Source: Mycolicibacterium sp. GF69 (lineage in GTDB: Bacteria; Actinomycetota; Actinomycetes; Mycobacteriales; Mycobacteriaceae). Taken from it: a stretch of DNA of 64,000 nt. Every line of letters begins with the position of its first letter. Position 1 is the stretch's first letter. Made by a program: the position numbers and the translations under genes. The notes under the pieces are model-generated. The model saw nothing but the letters and a program-made list of their open reading frames with translations, was not told the origin of the DNA and did not search any database. The DNA lies in assembly GCF_003284965.1 (NCBI RefSeq), contig NZ_QMEW01000014.1:1-64000 (forward strand), written 5' to 3'. Positions 9,760 to 17,562 of this stretch are shown in pieces.

Positions 9760-10254
9760 ATGAGCCCGGGCGGGATCGTGCTTGTCGCGCTGGCCATCGC
9801 GGTCGGCGTCGTCGGCATCGTGGTACCGCTACTGCCCGGCACCTTACTGGTGTTCGGGGCGATCGCGGTGTGGGCCGTCTACGAAAGCCAGGACCACACC
9901 CTCACGGCCTGGGTGACTTTCGGCGTGGCAGCGGTACTGCTCGGCGCGGCAACGCTGATCAAGTACACCTGGCCCGTGCGCCGAATGCGCGCGGCCGACG
10001 TGCGCACCCGGAGCCTGATCGCCGGCGGCCTGCTCGGGGTGATCGGCTTCTTCGTGATCCCGGTCCTGGGGTTGCCGATCGGCTTCGTCCTGGGCATCTA
10101 TCTGGCTGAACTGGCCAACCGGCGCGACCAACTGCTGGCGTGGACATCGACGAAACACGCACTGAAGGGCGTCGCGTTGTCGGTCGGTGTCGAGTTGGCG
10201 GGCGCGCTGCTTGCCACCGTCGCCTGGGTCGCCGGGGTGTATCTAACGCAATAA
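9760..10254 (+). CDS. DUF456 family small integral membrane protein
   Basis: 164 residues with about four hydrophobic segments: roughly 4-35 (IVLVALAIAVGVVGIVVPLLPGT), 48-66, 85-110 and 135-160. The GIVVPLLPGTLLVF and GFFVIPVLGLPIGFVLGIYLAEL repeats, each with a Gly/Pro-rich loop, are characteristic of DUF456. The function of the family is unknown. TAGATT at 9748-9753 ends six bases before the ATG, again the leaderless arrangement. Its own promoter suggests it need not be cotranscribed with the methyltransferase. Confidence 0.85.
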   Translation: MSPGGIVLVALAIAVGVVGIVVPLLPGTLLVFGAIAVWAVYESQDHTLTAWVTFGVAAVLLGAATLIKYTWPVRRMRAADVRTRSLIAGGLLGVIGFFVIPVLGLPIGFVLGIYLAELANRRDQLLAWTSTKHALKGVALSVGVELAGALLATVAWVAGVYLTQ

Positions 10255-10298
10255 TCCAATTGCGCTACAAGGCGTCGCGCAATGGCTACGTTGCAGGA

Positions 10299-11462
10299 AT
10301 GGCCAAGCTGCGCTTCGGATACTTCATCGCACCCTTCCACCGCGCCGGGACCAACCCGACGCTCGCGCTGCAACGAGACCTGGAGCTCATCGAGCACCTC
10401 GACGCGGTCGGCTTCGACGAGGCCTGGATCGGCGAGCACCACTCGGCAGGCAGCGAGATCATCAGCTCACCGGAAGTGTTCATCGCGGCAGCGGCGCAGC
10501 GCGCCAAGCGGATCCGTTTCGGCACCGGCGTCATCTCGCTCTCGTACCACAACCCGCTGTGGACAGCCGATCGGCTGATGCTGCTCGATCACCTCACCCA
10601 CGGCCGCATCATCGGCGGCATGGGACCCGGCTCTCTTCCCACTGATTCGGCAATGATCGGCCTGACGCCCACCGACACCCGCGAACTGCTAGAGACCAAC
10701 CTCGACATCGTCGTGCGGCTGCTGGCCGGCGAGACGGTCTCCGCCAAGACCGCGACCCACGAACTGTTCGAAGCGCGACTGCAACTCGCACCCTATTCGG
10801 AGAACGGCATCCCGCTGTCGGTCGCCGCGGTGGCGTCACCGACCGGCGCGCGACTCGCGGGCAAGCACGGCATCGGCCTGCTATCGATCGGTGCGACGCT
10901 CGTCGTCGAGGGCTTCGACGCGCTCGCGCACCACTGGGGCATCGCAGAGGAACGCGCCGCGGCATTCGGCACGACGGTCGACCGCAGAAACTGGTCCCTG
11001 GTGTGTCCCATGCACATCGCCGAGACCGATGAGCAGGCGCGGACCGATGTCCGCTTCGGTATCGAGCCGTGGTTCAACTACTTCCAAAAGGTCGCGGCGT
11101 TCCCGCAGATGACGATCCCCGGGGATCGCATCGACGACATGATCGACATCATCAACAACGCGGGCGCCGGCGTCATCGGCACGCCGGAACGGGCCCGCGC
11201 GCAGGTGCAGCGGCTGTGGGACCAGTCCGGCGGTTTCGGGTGCATGCTGCAGATGGGCCACGAATGGGCCAACCCGGTGGCCACCAAACGCTCTGCGGAG
11301 TTGTTCGCCGCCGAGGTCATTCCGCATTTTCAGGGTCAGGCGCAGCCGACACTGGACGCTGCGGCGCGCGCCCGCGAGGTGCGCGAAGACCTGGCCCAGA
11401 CGCAGCTTTCCGCGATCGAGCACATGACGCAGAAGTACGAGGCCGAAAAGGGCGGGGCCTGA
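10299..11462 (+). CDS. LLM-class (luciferase-like) flavin/F420-dependent oxidoreductase
   Basis: 387 residues of a bacterial-luciferase-like TIM barrel. It starts KLRFGYFIAPFH, then the family core FDEAWIGEHHSAGSEIISSPEVFIAAAAQRAKRIRFGTGVISLSYHNP within about residues 45-90, and GRIIGGMGPGSLPTD. The GEHH and GTGV motifs line the cofactor pocket. The enzyme probably performs a monooxygenase or reductase step on a small or lipid substrate; cofactor (FMN or F420) cannot be fixed by eye. The frame extends upstream to 10140, but TACGTT at 10287-10292 six bases before ATG 10299 supports the shorter form. A hairpin follows the stop. Confidence 0.9.
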   Translation: MAKLRFGYFIAPFHRAGTNPTLALQRDLELIEHLDAVGFDEAWIGEHHSAGSEIISSPEVFIAAAAQRAKRIRFGTGVISLSYHNPLWTADRLMLLDHLTHGRIIGGMGPGSLPTDSAMIGLTPTDTRELLETNLDIVVRLLAGETVSAKTATHELFEARLQLAPYSENGIPLSVAAVASPTGARLAGKHGIGLLSIGATLVVEGFDALAHHWGIAEERAAAFGTTVDRRNWSLVCPMHIAETDEQARTDVRFGIEPWFNYFQKVAAFPQMTIPGDRIDDMIDIINNAGAGVIGTPERARAQVQRLWDQSGGFGCMLQMGHEWANPVATKRSAELFAAEVIPHFQGQAQPTLDAAARAREVREDLAQTQLSAIEHMTQKYEAEKGGA

Positions 11463-11470
11463 GGCGCTCA

Positions 11471-11521
11471 CTCTGCGGCCAGGGCAACGAAATACGGCAA
11501 AACCACGCCCTGTGTGCAGAG
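11471..11521. terminator. Imperfect stem-loop between convergent genes, probable bidirectional terminator
   Basis: CTCTGC and AGGGC (11471-11485) pair with GCCCT and GCAGAG (11507-11521) around a 21-base loop. The hairpin sits between the luciferase-like gene and the ptbB stop. It lacks a clear U-tract, which is common in mycobacteria, and the large loop lowers confidence. Confidence 0.45.
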
Positions 11522-11535
11522 TCGACGAAGCTTGG

Positions 11536-12339
11536 TCAGCCGAGCAGGGCTGTGCGCAGCGCGGCGACCTCGTCGTCCGGCACTCCGGCCGCCTGGAGGT
11601 AGGCACGCAGCGAGCCGTAGTTGTCGATGATCGATCGGCGCGCGGTGATCAGGTAGTCCTCGCGCACACCGAGCACCTCCTCGGTGAGCCGCGCCTCGGC
11701 GAACGTGACGATCTCGTCGGTGCTCTCCTCGGACCGGTCGCGGATCGAGGACAGGATGCTGTCACGAAGCTGCGGCACCGCCTCGTTGCTGCGGAGGAAG
11801 TCAGACAGGATCGCGTCGCGATCCACACCGACCGCTTCGAGCACGGTCGCGACCGTGAAGCCGGTGCGATCCTTGCCCGCGTAGCAGTGGGCGATGACCG
11901 GCCGCTGGTGCGCCAGCATCGAAACGACTTGCCGCACAGCAAGATACGCGCCCGGCAGCGTCGGGAACTTCTGGTACTCCTCAGTCATGAACCGGCCCGC
12001 GGCAACGGCTATGTCTTCGTCGTCGGGCTTCTCGGTCATCATGCGCTGAAAGCTCTGCTCGTGTGGCGCCTCCGCGCCGGGCTTGGCCAGTTCATGGAAC
12101 GGCAACCGGTGAATCGCGATGCCGTCGGGCACCCGCCCCGGCCCCCGACGCTCGACTTCGCGTTCCGAGCGCAGATCGGCGACGTCGGTGATGTTGAGCC
12201 GGCGCAGCACGTCGCGGCCGGCGTCGTCCAAGCCGCTCAGTTCGCTGGACCGGAAGAACCGCCCGGGGCGGATGCCGGTCTCCTCCGCGACGTCGCGGAA
12301 GTTCCACGCGCCGGACAGCTGCCCGAGTTCGGTCGTCAC
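11536..12339 (-). CDS. ptbB: Protein-tyrosine/phosphoinositide phosphatase (PtpB family)
   Basis: 267 residues. The phosphatase loop HCYAGKDRTG places the nucleophile at Cys152 and the Arg at 158, the C-x5-R signature extended by Lys-Asp as in M. tuberculosis PtpB (Rv0153c), a secreted phosphatase with activity on phosphotyrosine and phosphoinositides. The N-terminus WNFRDVAEE and LRSSE-type segment SSELSGLDDAGRDVLRRL are family typical. GTG 12339 overlaps the fadE2 stop as GTGA, indicating translational coupling. The frame stays open far upstream through fadE2 and a tandem repeat, but that extension is an out-of-frame reading of fadE2. Secretion and a host role cannot be judged here. Confidence 0.92.
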   Translation of the reverse strand: MTTELGQLSGAWNFRDVAEETGIRPGRFFRSSELSGLDDAGRDVLRRLNITDVADLRSEREVERRGPGRVPDGIAIHRLPFHELAKPGAEAPHEQSFQRMMTEKPDDEDIAVAAGRFMTEEYQKFPTLPGAYLAVRQVVSMLAHQRPVIAHCYAGKDRTGFTVATVLEAVGVDRDAILSDFLRSNEAVPQLRDSILSSIRDRSEESTDEIVTFAEARLTEEVLGVREDYLITARRSIIDNYGSLRAYLQAAGVPDDEVAALRTALLG

Positions 12340-13643
12340 CTCGGTCTCGCCGCCGGGTTGGATTGGCGGCTCGCCGCCGGGTCTGATTGGCGGCTCGCCG
12401 CCGGGTCTGATTGGCGGCTCGCCGCCGTCGCGAAAGCGCTTTTCTCCCTGCCCAGTTCGGCGCGCGCAATGGTGCGCATGTGCACCTCGTCGGGCCCGTC
12501 GAACAGCCGCATCGCACGGTGCCAGGCGTAGAGCCGGGCCAGCGGCACGTCGTCGGAGACACCCATCCCGCCGTGCACCTGGATGGCGCGGTCGATGACG
12601 TCGCAGGCGACCTGCGGGGCGACCGCCTTGATCTGGGCGACCTGAACCTGGGCGTCCTTGCTCTTGTTGCCGTGCTGGTCGATGGTCCACGCCGCTTTGT
12701 GGCAGAGCAGCCGGGCCTGGTCGATCTCGTTGCGCGACTTGGCGATCGACTCGCGCACCACGCCCTGTTCGGCCAGCGGCTTGCCGAAGGCCACCCGCTT
12801 CTGCACTCGGTCGGTCATCAGCGCCAGCGCGCGTTCGGCCGCGCCCAGCGCTCGCATGCAGTGGTGGATCCGGCCGGGTCCCAGCCGGGCCTGTGCGATC
12901 GCGAACCCGCTGCCTTCTTCGTGGAGCAGGTTCTCGATGGGCACCCGCACGTTGTCGAAGACGATCTCGCAGTGCCCGTGCTGGTCCTGCCAGCCGAACA
13001 CCGGCAGCGAGCGTTGGATGTCGACGCCCGGAGTATCGGTGGGCACCAAAATCATCGACTGTTGCTGATGGCTGGCCGCATCCGGGTTGGTGCGGCCCAT
13101 CACGATCATGATCTTGCAGCGCGGGTCGGCGGCCCCGGTGATCCACCACTTACGACCGTTGATCACGTAGTCGTTCCCGTCCCGCAGGATCGTCGTCTCG
13201 ATGTTGCGGGCATCGCTGGAGGCGACGGCCGGTTCGGTCATCGCGAACGCGCTGCGGATCTCACCGGCGAGCAGCGGCGCCAGCCATTGCTTGCGCTGCT
13301 GCTCGTTGGCGAACAGATGCAGCGTCTCCATGTTGCCGGTGTCCGGCGCCGCGCAGTTGGTGACTTCGGGCGCGATCTCCATGCTCCAGCCGGTCAGCTC
13401 CGCCAGCTGGGCGTACTCGAGATTGGTCAGGCCGGACTCCGCGGGCAGAAACAGGTTCCACAGACCCCGCTCCTTGGCCACCTTCTTGAGGTCCTCGACG
13501 ATCGGCGGGACCGTGTGGTCATTCGGTCCGGCCTCCTCGCGGTGGCGGTGATAATCAGCTTCGGCGGGGAAGACGAACTCGGTCATGAATTCGGTCAGGC
13601 GCTTGTGGAAGTCGTGGGCCTTGGCCGACATCGCGAAGTCCAT
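12336..13643 (-). CDS. fadE2: Acyl-CoA dehydrogenase FadE2 (ACAD10/11-like)
   Basis: 435 residues. Seen: FAMTEPAVASSDARNIETTILRDG (FAD/substrate segment, about 135-160), INGRKWWITGAADPRCKIMIVMGRT, QVHGGMGVSDDVPLARLYAWHRAMRLFDGPDEVHMRTIAR near 375-415. The FDGPDEVH end is that of the ACAD10/11 subgroup, linked in other organisms to 4-hydroxyacyl-CoA handling; role here inferred. ATG 13643 has TATCGT seven bases upstream. The C-terminus is odd: after ELGREKSAFATA it runs into a tail of three near-identical AASRQSDP units encoded by a 24-bp tandem repeat. ptbB follows with a GTGA overlap. Confidence 0.9.
   Translation of the reverse strand: MDFAMSAKAHDFHKRLTEFMTEFVFPAEADYHRHREEAGPNDHTVPPIVEDLKKVAKERGLWNLFLPAESGLTNLEYAQLAELTGWSMEIAPEVTNCAAPDTGNMETLHLFANEQQRKQWLAPLLAGEIRSAFAMTEPAVASSDARNIETTILRDGNDYVINGRKWWITGAADPRCKIMIVMGRTNPDAASHQQQSMILVPTDTPGVDIQRSLPVFGWQDQHGHCEIVFDNVRVPIENLLHEEGSGFAIAQARLGPGRIHHCMRALGAAERALALMTDRVQKRVAFGKPLAEQGVVRESIAKSRNEIDQARLLCHKAAWTIDQHGNKSKDAQVQVAQIKAVAPQVACDVIDRAIQVHGGMGVSDDVPLARLYAWHRAMRLFDGPDEVHMRTIARAELGREKSAFATAASRQSDPAASRQSDPAASRQSNPAARPR
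12347..12427. repeat. 24-bp tandem repeat, about 3.4 copies, at the fadE2/ptbB junction
   Basis: Units at 12347-12370, 12371-12394 and 12395-12418 plus nine further bases; units 2 and 3 are identical on inspection and unit 1 differs by two bases (GTTGGATT versus GTCTGATT). It is coding: it gives the last residues of FadE2 as an eight-residue repeat, AASRQSDP, and lies immediately upstream of the ptbB GTG. Copy-number change in steps of 24 bp would keep fadE2 in frame. Confidence 0.9.
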
Positions 13644-13666
13644 GCTCGCCACGATATGTCACCCGG

Positions 13667-13924
13667 TCAGAGCGGCTTGTGCTGCGTCGGGCTTTGCCCA
13701 GACTCCCATTTCGCCTCCAGCGATCGGGTCACGCGCGCGCCGGCGGCGTACTCGACCTGAAACGTCGTGCCCTCGTCCACCTCGTAGGTGATCAGGCAGC
13801 CGCCGTCGGTGCCGTCCTTGTGGACGACCTTGCACGGGATGGGCTCGGCGTCGCCGCGGTCGACGAGGACGATATCGCCGGGGGTGACGTCCTCGATGGG
13901 ATCGTTCTCACTGATGTTGGACAC
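13667..13924 (-). CDS. Small conserved-type hypothetical protein, 85 aa
   Basis: I do not recognise a named family. The protein is acidic and hydrophilic, with a beta-rich SH3-like feel: VTPGDIVLVDRGDAEPIPCKVVHKDGTDGGCLITYEVDEGTTFQVEYAAG. It has no signal peptide or membrane segment. The GTG at 13924 is preceded by TACCGT (minus strand, 13937-13932) with seven bases between, so leaderless translation is likely; a GGGGAG immediately abutting the GTG is too close to act as a ribosome site. It is followed by fadE2 24 bases downstream on the same strand and is divergent from ahpC. Confidence 0.7.
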   Translation of the reverse strand: MSNISENDPIEDVTPGDIVLVDRGDAEPIPCKVVHKDGTDGGCLITYEVDEGTTFQVEYAAGARVTRSLEAKWESGQSPTQHKPL

Positions 13925-14037
13925 CTCCCCGACGGTAGCAACGCAATCGATGCGCCACGAAATAGGCTGGAACCGAACTCAATTCGTTGTGCAGATGTGG
14001 CCACAATCACTTCGCGTTTAGCTTGTCTTCCTAGCTC

Positions 14038-14062
14038 CGATTGCGCAGAATCGAATGGGTAA
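14038..14062 (+). promoter_or_regulatory. Candidate ahpC promoter/operator: CGATT-N6-AATCG repeat and GGGTAA box
   Basis: An inverted repeat CGATT (14038-14042) / AATCG (14049-14053) is followed by GGGTAA at 14057-14062, 45 bases before the ahpC start. GGGTA-type -10 boxes are used by mycobacterial SigF; the upstream element here is GATT rather than GTTT, 14 bases away. The repeat might instead be an oxidative-stress regulator site. A closely similar GATT-N15-GGGTAAT arrangement precedes glsB at 51611-51636. Confidence 0.35.
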
Positions 14063-14106
14063 TCTGGACTGAATCCAAACTAGGTGATAAGGATGGTGTG
14101 CTAGCG

Positions 14107-14694
14107 ATGGCATTGTTGACGATCGGTGACCAGTTTCCCCGCTACGACATGGCGGCGGTGGTCGGCGGTGACCTCTCCGAGGTCGATGCCAAGCAGCCCG
14201 ACGACTACTTCACCCGTGTGACCAGCGAGGACCACGACGGTAAGTGGCGGATCGTCTTCTTCTGGCCGAAGGACTTCACCTTCGTGTGCCCGACGGAGAT
14301 CGCTGCGTTCGGCAAGCTCAACGAGGACTTCGAGGACCGTGACGCGAAGGTCATCGGTGTGTCCGTCGACAACGAGTTCGTGCACTTCCAGTGGCGCGCC
14401 CAGCACGAGGACCTCAAGAAGCTGCCGTTCCCGATGGCGTCCGACCTCAAGCGTGAGCTGGCGTTGGCCACCGGCGTGCTCAACGTCGACGGCGTCGCCG
14501 ATCGGGCGACGTTCATCGTCGACCCCAACAACGAAATCCAGTTCGTCTCGGTGACGGCCGGGTCCGTGGGCCGCAACGTCGACGAGGTGCTGCGGGTGCT
14601 CGACGCTTTGCAGTCCGACGAACTGTGCGCCTGCAACTGGAAGAAGGGCGATCCGACGATCAAGCCGACCGATCTGTTGGCAGAGGCGGTGTAA
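14107..14694 (+). CDS. ahpC: Alkyl hydroperoxide reductase C (peroxiredoxin)
   Basis: 195 residues, the length of mycobacterial AhpC. Peroxidatic Cys61 lies in [10 protein letters not shown]; Cys174 and Cys176 in ELCACNW are the two C-terminal cysteines typical of the mycobacterial enzyme, which uses AhpD as reductant. It reduces alkyl hydroperoxides, H2O2 and peroxynitrite in the cytosol. ATG 14107 was chosen over the longer frame from 14041 because the domain starts with [18 protein letters not shown] lies about ten bases upstream. ahpD follows after two bases. No oxyR gene is adjacent, unlike the oxyR-ahpC arrangement known from other mycobacteria. Confidence 0.97.
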   Translation: MALLTIGDQFPRYDMAAVVGGDLSEVDAKQPDDYFTRVTSEDHDGKWRIVFFWPKDFTFVCPTEIAAFGKLNEDFEDRDAKVIGVSVDNEFVHFQWRAQHEDLKKLPFPMASDLKRELALATGVLNVDGVADRATFIVDPNNEIQFVSVTAGSVGRNVDEVLRVLDALQSDELCACNWKKGDPTIKPTDLLAEAV

Positions 14695-14696
14695 CC

Positions 14697-15227
14697 GTGA
14701 GCATCGACAACATCAAGGGCGCGCTGCCGGAGTACGCCAAAGACCTGAAGCTCAACCTCGGCAGCATCGTCAAGACCACCGAGCTGTCCGAACAGCAGCT
14801 CTGGGGTGCATTTGTGGCGACCGCCGCGGCGACCAAGTCCGAGCGGCTGCTTCGCGAGATCGCCGAGGACGCGCTGGACATCCTCAGCCAGGAGGCCTAC
14901 CACGCCGCGCTCGGCGCCGCGGCCATCATGGGGATGAACAACGTGTTCTATCGCACCAAGGGCCAACTCGAGGGCTACGACGATCTGCGGGCGGGGCTGC
15001 GGATGAACATCATCGGCAATCCCGGTGTGCCCAAGGAGGATTTCGAGTTGTGGTCGCTGGCCGTCTCGGCGATCAACGGGTGTCCGCACTGCGTGACCGC
15101 GCACGAGAAGACCCTCCGCGACGCCGACCTGTCGCGCACCTCGATCTTCGAGGCCGTCCGGTTGGCGTCGATCGTCTCCGGCGTCGCACAGGCGCTGCAG
15201 ACGGCCGACGTCCTGGCCGGCGTCTGA
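14697..15227 (+). CDS. ahpD: Alkyl hydroperoxide reductase D (AhpC-reducing, carboxymuconolactone-decarboxylase fold)
   Basis: 176 residues, one shorter than the M. tuberculosis protein as I recall it. It opens [20 protein letters not shown]. The catalytic pair is Cys129 and Cys132 in [14 protein letters not shown], the CxxC-plus-His centre that shuttles electrons from lipoylated dihydrolipoamide succinyltransferase/Lpd to AhpC. GTG 14697 lies two bases after the ahpC stop, so the pair is one transcription unit. A strong GC hairpin ends the unit. Confidence 0.97.
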   Translation: MSIDNIKGALPEYAKDLKLNLGSIVKTTELSEQQLWGAFVATAAATKSERLLREIAEDALDILSQEAYHAALGAAAIMGMNNVFYRTKGQLEGYDDLRAGLRMNIIGNPGVPKEDFELWSLAVSAINGCPHCVTAHEKTLRDADLSRTSIFEAVRLASIVSGVAQALQTADVLAGV

Positions 15228-15240
15228 CCGGAACGTGAGT

Positions 15241-15271
15241 AAGCGGGGGCACCTGTACGGTGCCCCCGCTT
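15241..15271. terminator. Strong 13-bp perfect hairpin terminator after ahpCD
   Basis: AAGCGGGGGCACC (15241-15253) pairs perfectly with GGTGCCCCCGCTT (15259-15271) around a five-base loop. It lies 13 bases after the ahpD stop and 19 before the convergent small-protein stop, so it can end transcription from both sides. The downstream bases TCTTGCG are only weakly U-rich. Confidence 0.85.
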
Positions 15272-15290
15272 CTTGCGTACCTCCCGGCGG

Positions 15291-15533
15291 TCAGGGGTGC
15301 CAGCTCGGCTGCACGATCTGCAGGTGATCGACGCGGTGGCCATGCGATCCGGACTGCACCGACGGAGCGGTGTGCTGCGGGGTGGCGACGATCCCCGGCC
15401 GCGGCGTGTTGTCGGGGCTGTAGGTACCGGCGCTGGCGGCACCGGCGAAACCGAGTGCCCCGGCGGCGATCCCGGCCGCGACGATCGGAAGTGCGAAGTA
15501 GCGGGCGATGCGGGTGGTGGCGTTGGTGGTCAT
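15291..15533 (-). CDS. Small exported protein, 80 aa
   Basis: MTTNATTRIARYFALPIVAA begins a Sec signal peptide with hydrophobic core at about residues 11-33 and a likely cleavage after GAASA. The mature part is only about 44 residues, Thr/Pro/His-rich, with SHGHRVDHLQIVQPSWHP at the end. No family recognised; such short exported proteins are common in mycobacteria. ATG 15533 has AGAAGGA seven bases upstream, a good ribosome site. The reading frame is open further upstream but only antisense to the response regulator. It is divergent from the two-component system, which makes regulation by it possible. Confidence 0.75.
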   Translation of the reverse strand: MTTNATTRIARYFALPIVAAGIAAGALGFAGAASAGTYSPDNTPRPGIVATPQHTAPSVQSGSHGHRVDHLQIVQPSWHP

Positions 15534-15716
15534 TTCGAATCCTTCTGTGATGATTGCTTTTTCGTCTGGTCGTCCGGTCTGTTCCGGTGATGACTCAAGA
15601 GTCGCGCAGCGCAGCCGCCTTGTATGTCGGCCGGACGGCGGCCGCCGCGGATGAATCCGGTGTCCACCAATCGGAGGAAACGCGGCGTTCGCTATGCCAA
15701 GCTGAACCGCGTGGCG

Positions 15717-16364
15717 ATGGGTTTCACCAGCGAAAAGGTGCGGGTGGTGGTGGGTGACGACCACCCGATGTTTCGCGACGGCGTGGTTCGGGCGCTGGTC
15801 TCCAGCGGGCAGATCGAGGTGGTGGCCGAGGCCGACGACGGTAAGGCCGCGCTGGCGGCGATCCGATCGCACACTCCGCAGGTGGCACTGCTGGACTACC
15901 GGATGCCGGAGATGGACGGCGCCGAAGTGGCCGCCGCGGTGGTGCGCGACGCCCTGCCCACCCGGGTGCTGCTGATCTCTGCGCACGACGAGTCCGCGAT
16001 CGTCTATCAAGCGCTGCAGAACGGTGCGGCCGGATTCCTGTCCAAGGAGTCAAGCCGCTCCGAACTGGTCGCAGCCGTGCTCGACTGCGCCAAGGGCCGC
16101 GACATCGTCGCACCGAGCCTGGCCGCCGGCCTGGCGGGCGAAATCCGCAAACGGGCCGAGCCGACCGGCCCGACACTGAGCCCCCGCGAACGCGAGGTCC
16201 TCAGCCTGATCGCAACCGGCGCCAGCATCCCGGCGATGGCCAAGCAATTGTTCCTGGCGCCTTCCACGGTGAAGACGCACGTCCAGCGGCTCTACGAGAA
16301 GCTCGGTGTCAACGACCGAGGTGCCGCCGTCGCCGAGGCGATGCGCCGCAAGCTGCTGGACTGA
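15717..16364 (+). CDS. NarL/FixJ-type response regulator
   Basis: 215 residues from ATG 15717. Receiver domain residues about 8-125: acidic pair Asp14/Asp15 in VVVGDDHPMFRDGV, phosphoacceptor Asp60 in ALLDYRMPEMDG, LLISAHD and the Lys of GFLSKE. The LuxR helix-turn-helix at about 150-210 reads LSPREREVLSLIATGASIPAMAKQLFLAPSTVKTHVQRLYEKLGVNDR. The start is uncertain: GTG 15711 and ATG 15624 are in frame and no clear ribosome site was found. A histidine kinase gene starts seven bases after the stop, so the pair is a cognate system. Confidence 0.92.
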   Translation: MGFTSEKVRVVVGDDHPMFRDGVVRALVSSGQIEVVAEADDGKAALAAIRSHTPQVALLDYRMPEMDGAEVAAAVVRDALPTRVLLISAHDESAIVYQALQNGAAGFLSKESSRSELVAAVLDCAKGRDIVAPSLAAGLAGEIRKRAEPTGPTLSPREREVLSLIATGASIPAMAKQLFLAPSTVKTHVQRLYEKLGVNDRGAAVAEAMRRKLLD

Positions 16365-16371
16365 GCTCACC

Positions 16372-17562
16372 GTGTTGGACCGCATCGCGAGCTTCTTCGC
16401 CACGGAACCGGTGCGCGTCACCGCGTTTCTGCGGCTGCCGCTGATCGCTTTGGTGACGGCGCTGGTGCTCATCTGGGAGGTCGACCACTGGCTGCCGGGC
16501 GTCTACGCGGTCGTGCTGGGGGTGTGGGCGGTCGCGGCGCTGGTGTGGCTCGTCGCTGTCCTGCGTGGACCGGTGCCCCGCTGGGCGGACTGGGTGTCGA
16601 CGGCCATTGACGTCTTGGTGGTCGTCGTGCTGTGCCTGGTGTCGGGCGGGGCCACGGCCGCGCTGCTCCCGGTGTTCTTCCTGTTGCCCATCGCGGTGGC
16701 GTTCCAAGACTGGCCGACGTTGACCGCGGTGCTCGGAATCGGCACGGCGCTGGCCTATCTCGGGGTATGGATCGTGTACTCCAAACGCGATGACGCCGTC
16801 GGGCTGCCGGACGTCGTCTACACGCAGTTCGGCTTCCTGCTGTGGGCAGCGGTGGCGATGACGGCGCTGTGTCTGGTGCTGGTGCGTCGCCAGGCCCGGG
16901 TGGCCAAACTGCAGGACGTGCGGCGCCAGTTGGTGTCCGAGGCGATGCAAGCCGACGAACGGCGCAACCGCGAGGCCGCCGAGCACCTGCACGACGGGCC
17001 GCTACAGACACTGCTGGCGGCGCGTCTGGACCTCGACGAGATGCGCGAACGCAGCGACGATCCCGCGCTCGAGGCGGTGCACACCGCGCTGCAGGAGACC
17101 GCCGCCGCGTTGCGCTCGACCGTGACCGAGCTGCATCCCCAGGTGCTCGCCCAGCTCGGGTTGACGCCTGCCGTACGAGAACTGGTGCGGCAGTTCGAAA
17201 CCCGCGGTGACTACGTCGTCGAGGCCGAACTCGACGACGTCGGCAAGCCCGAATCGCAGCAGCTGCTGTACCGGGCGGCGCGAGAACTGCTGGCCAACAT
17301 CCACAAGCACGCCGGGGCGAGGGTGGTGCGGGTCGACCTGTCGCGCCAACGGGACCGGATCCTGTTGACGGTCACCGATGACGGCAAGGGGTTCGACCCG
17401 GCGATCGTCGAGCAGTACGTCGCCGAAGGGCATATCGGACTGGGTTCACTGCTGGCTCGGTTCGACGCGATGGGCGGATCGATGCGGGTGAGCTCCGAGA
17501 ACGGCTACGGAACGCAGGTCACGGTCACTTCGCCGCCGGAGCCGTCGCCGCTCAAGAACTGA
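16372..17562 (+). CDS. Membrane sensor histidine kinase (HisKA_3/NarL-type)
   Basis: 396 residues from GTG 16372. Membrane segments lie at about 18-36, 42-64, 76-90, 94-111, 115-136 and 152-172, with little extracytoplasmic sequence, so it probably senses a membrane or intramembrane cue. The dimerisation box EAAEHLHDGPLQTLLAARLDLDEM puts the phosphoacceptor at His207. The ATPase domain contains ELLANIHKHAGA (N box), VTDDGKGFD and GLGSLLARFDAMGG. It is paired with the preceding response regulator. Its last 11 bases overlap the convergent acyl-CoA dehydrogenase gene. The ligand is unknown. Confidence 0.92.
   Translation: MLDRIASFFATEPVRVTAFLRLPLIALVTALVLIWEVDHWLPGVYAVVLGVWAVAALVWLVAVLRGPVPRWADWVSTAIDVLVVVVLCLVSGGATAALLPVFFLLPIAVAFQDWPTLTAVLGIGTALAYLGVWIVYSKRDDAVGLPDVVYTQFGFLLWAAVAMTALCLVLVRRQARVAKLQDVRRQLVSEAMQADERRNREAAEHLHDGPLQTLLAARLDLDEMRERSDDPALEAVHTALQETAAALRSTVTELHPQVLAQLGLTPAVRELVRQFETRGDYVVEAELDDVGKPESQQLLYRAARELLANIHKHAGARVVRVDLSRQRDRILLTVTDDGKGFDPAIVEQYVAEGHIGLGSLLARFDAMGGSMRVSSENGYGTQVTVTSPPEPSPLKN

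Noticed and set aside
12347..12427. Short direct repeats considered as a CRISPR array
   Set aside because: Units are contiguous with no spacers and are coding; no cas genes nearby.
12340..13149. N-terminal extension of the ptbB frame
   Set aside because: It reads fadE2 and the tandem repeat out of frame; GTG 12339 with a GTGA overlap is the natural start.
12411..13760. 449-residue open frame antisense to fadE2
   Set aside because: Shadow of fadE2; runs beyond its start with no ribosome site and no recognisable family.
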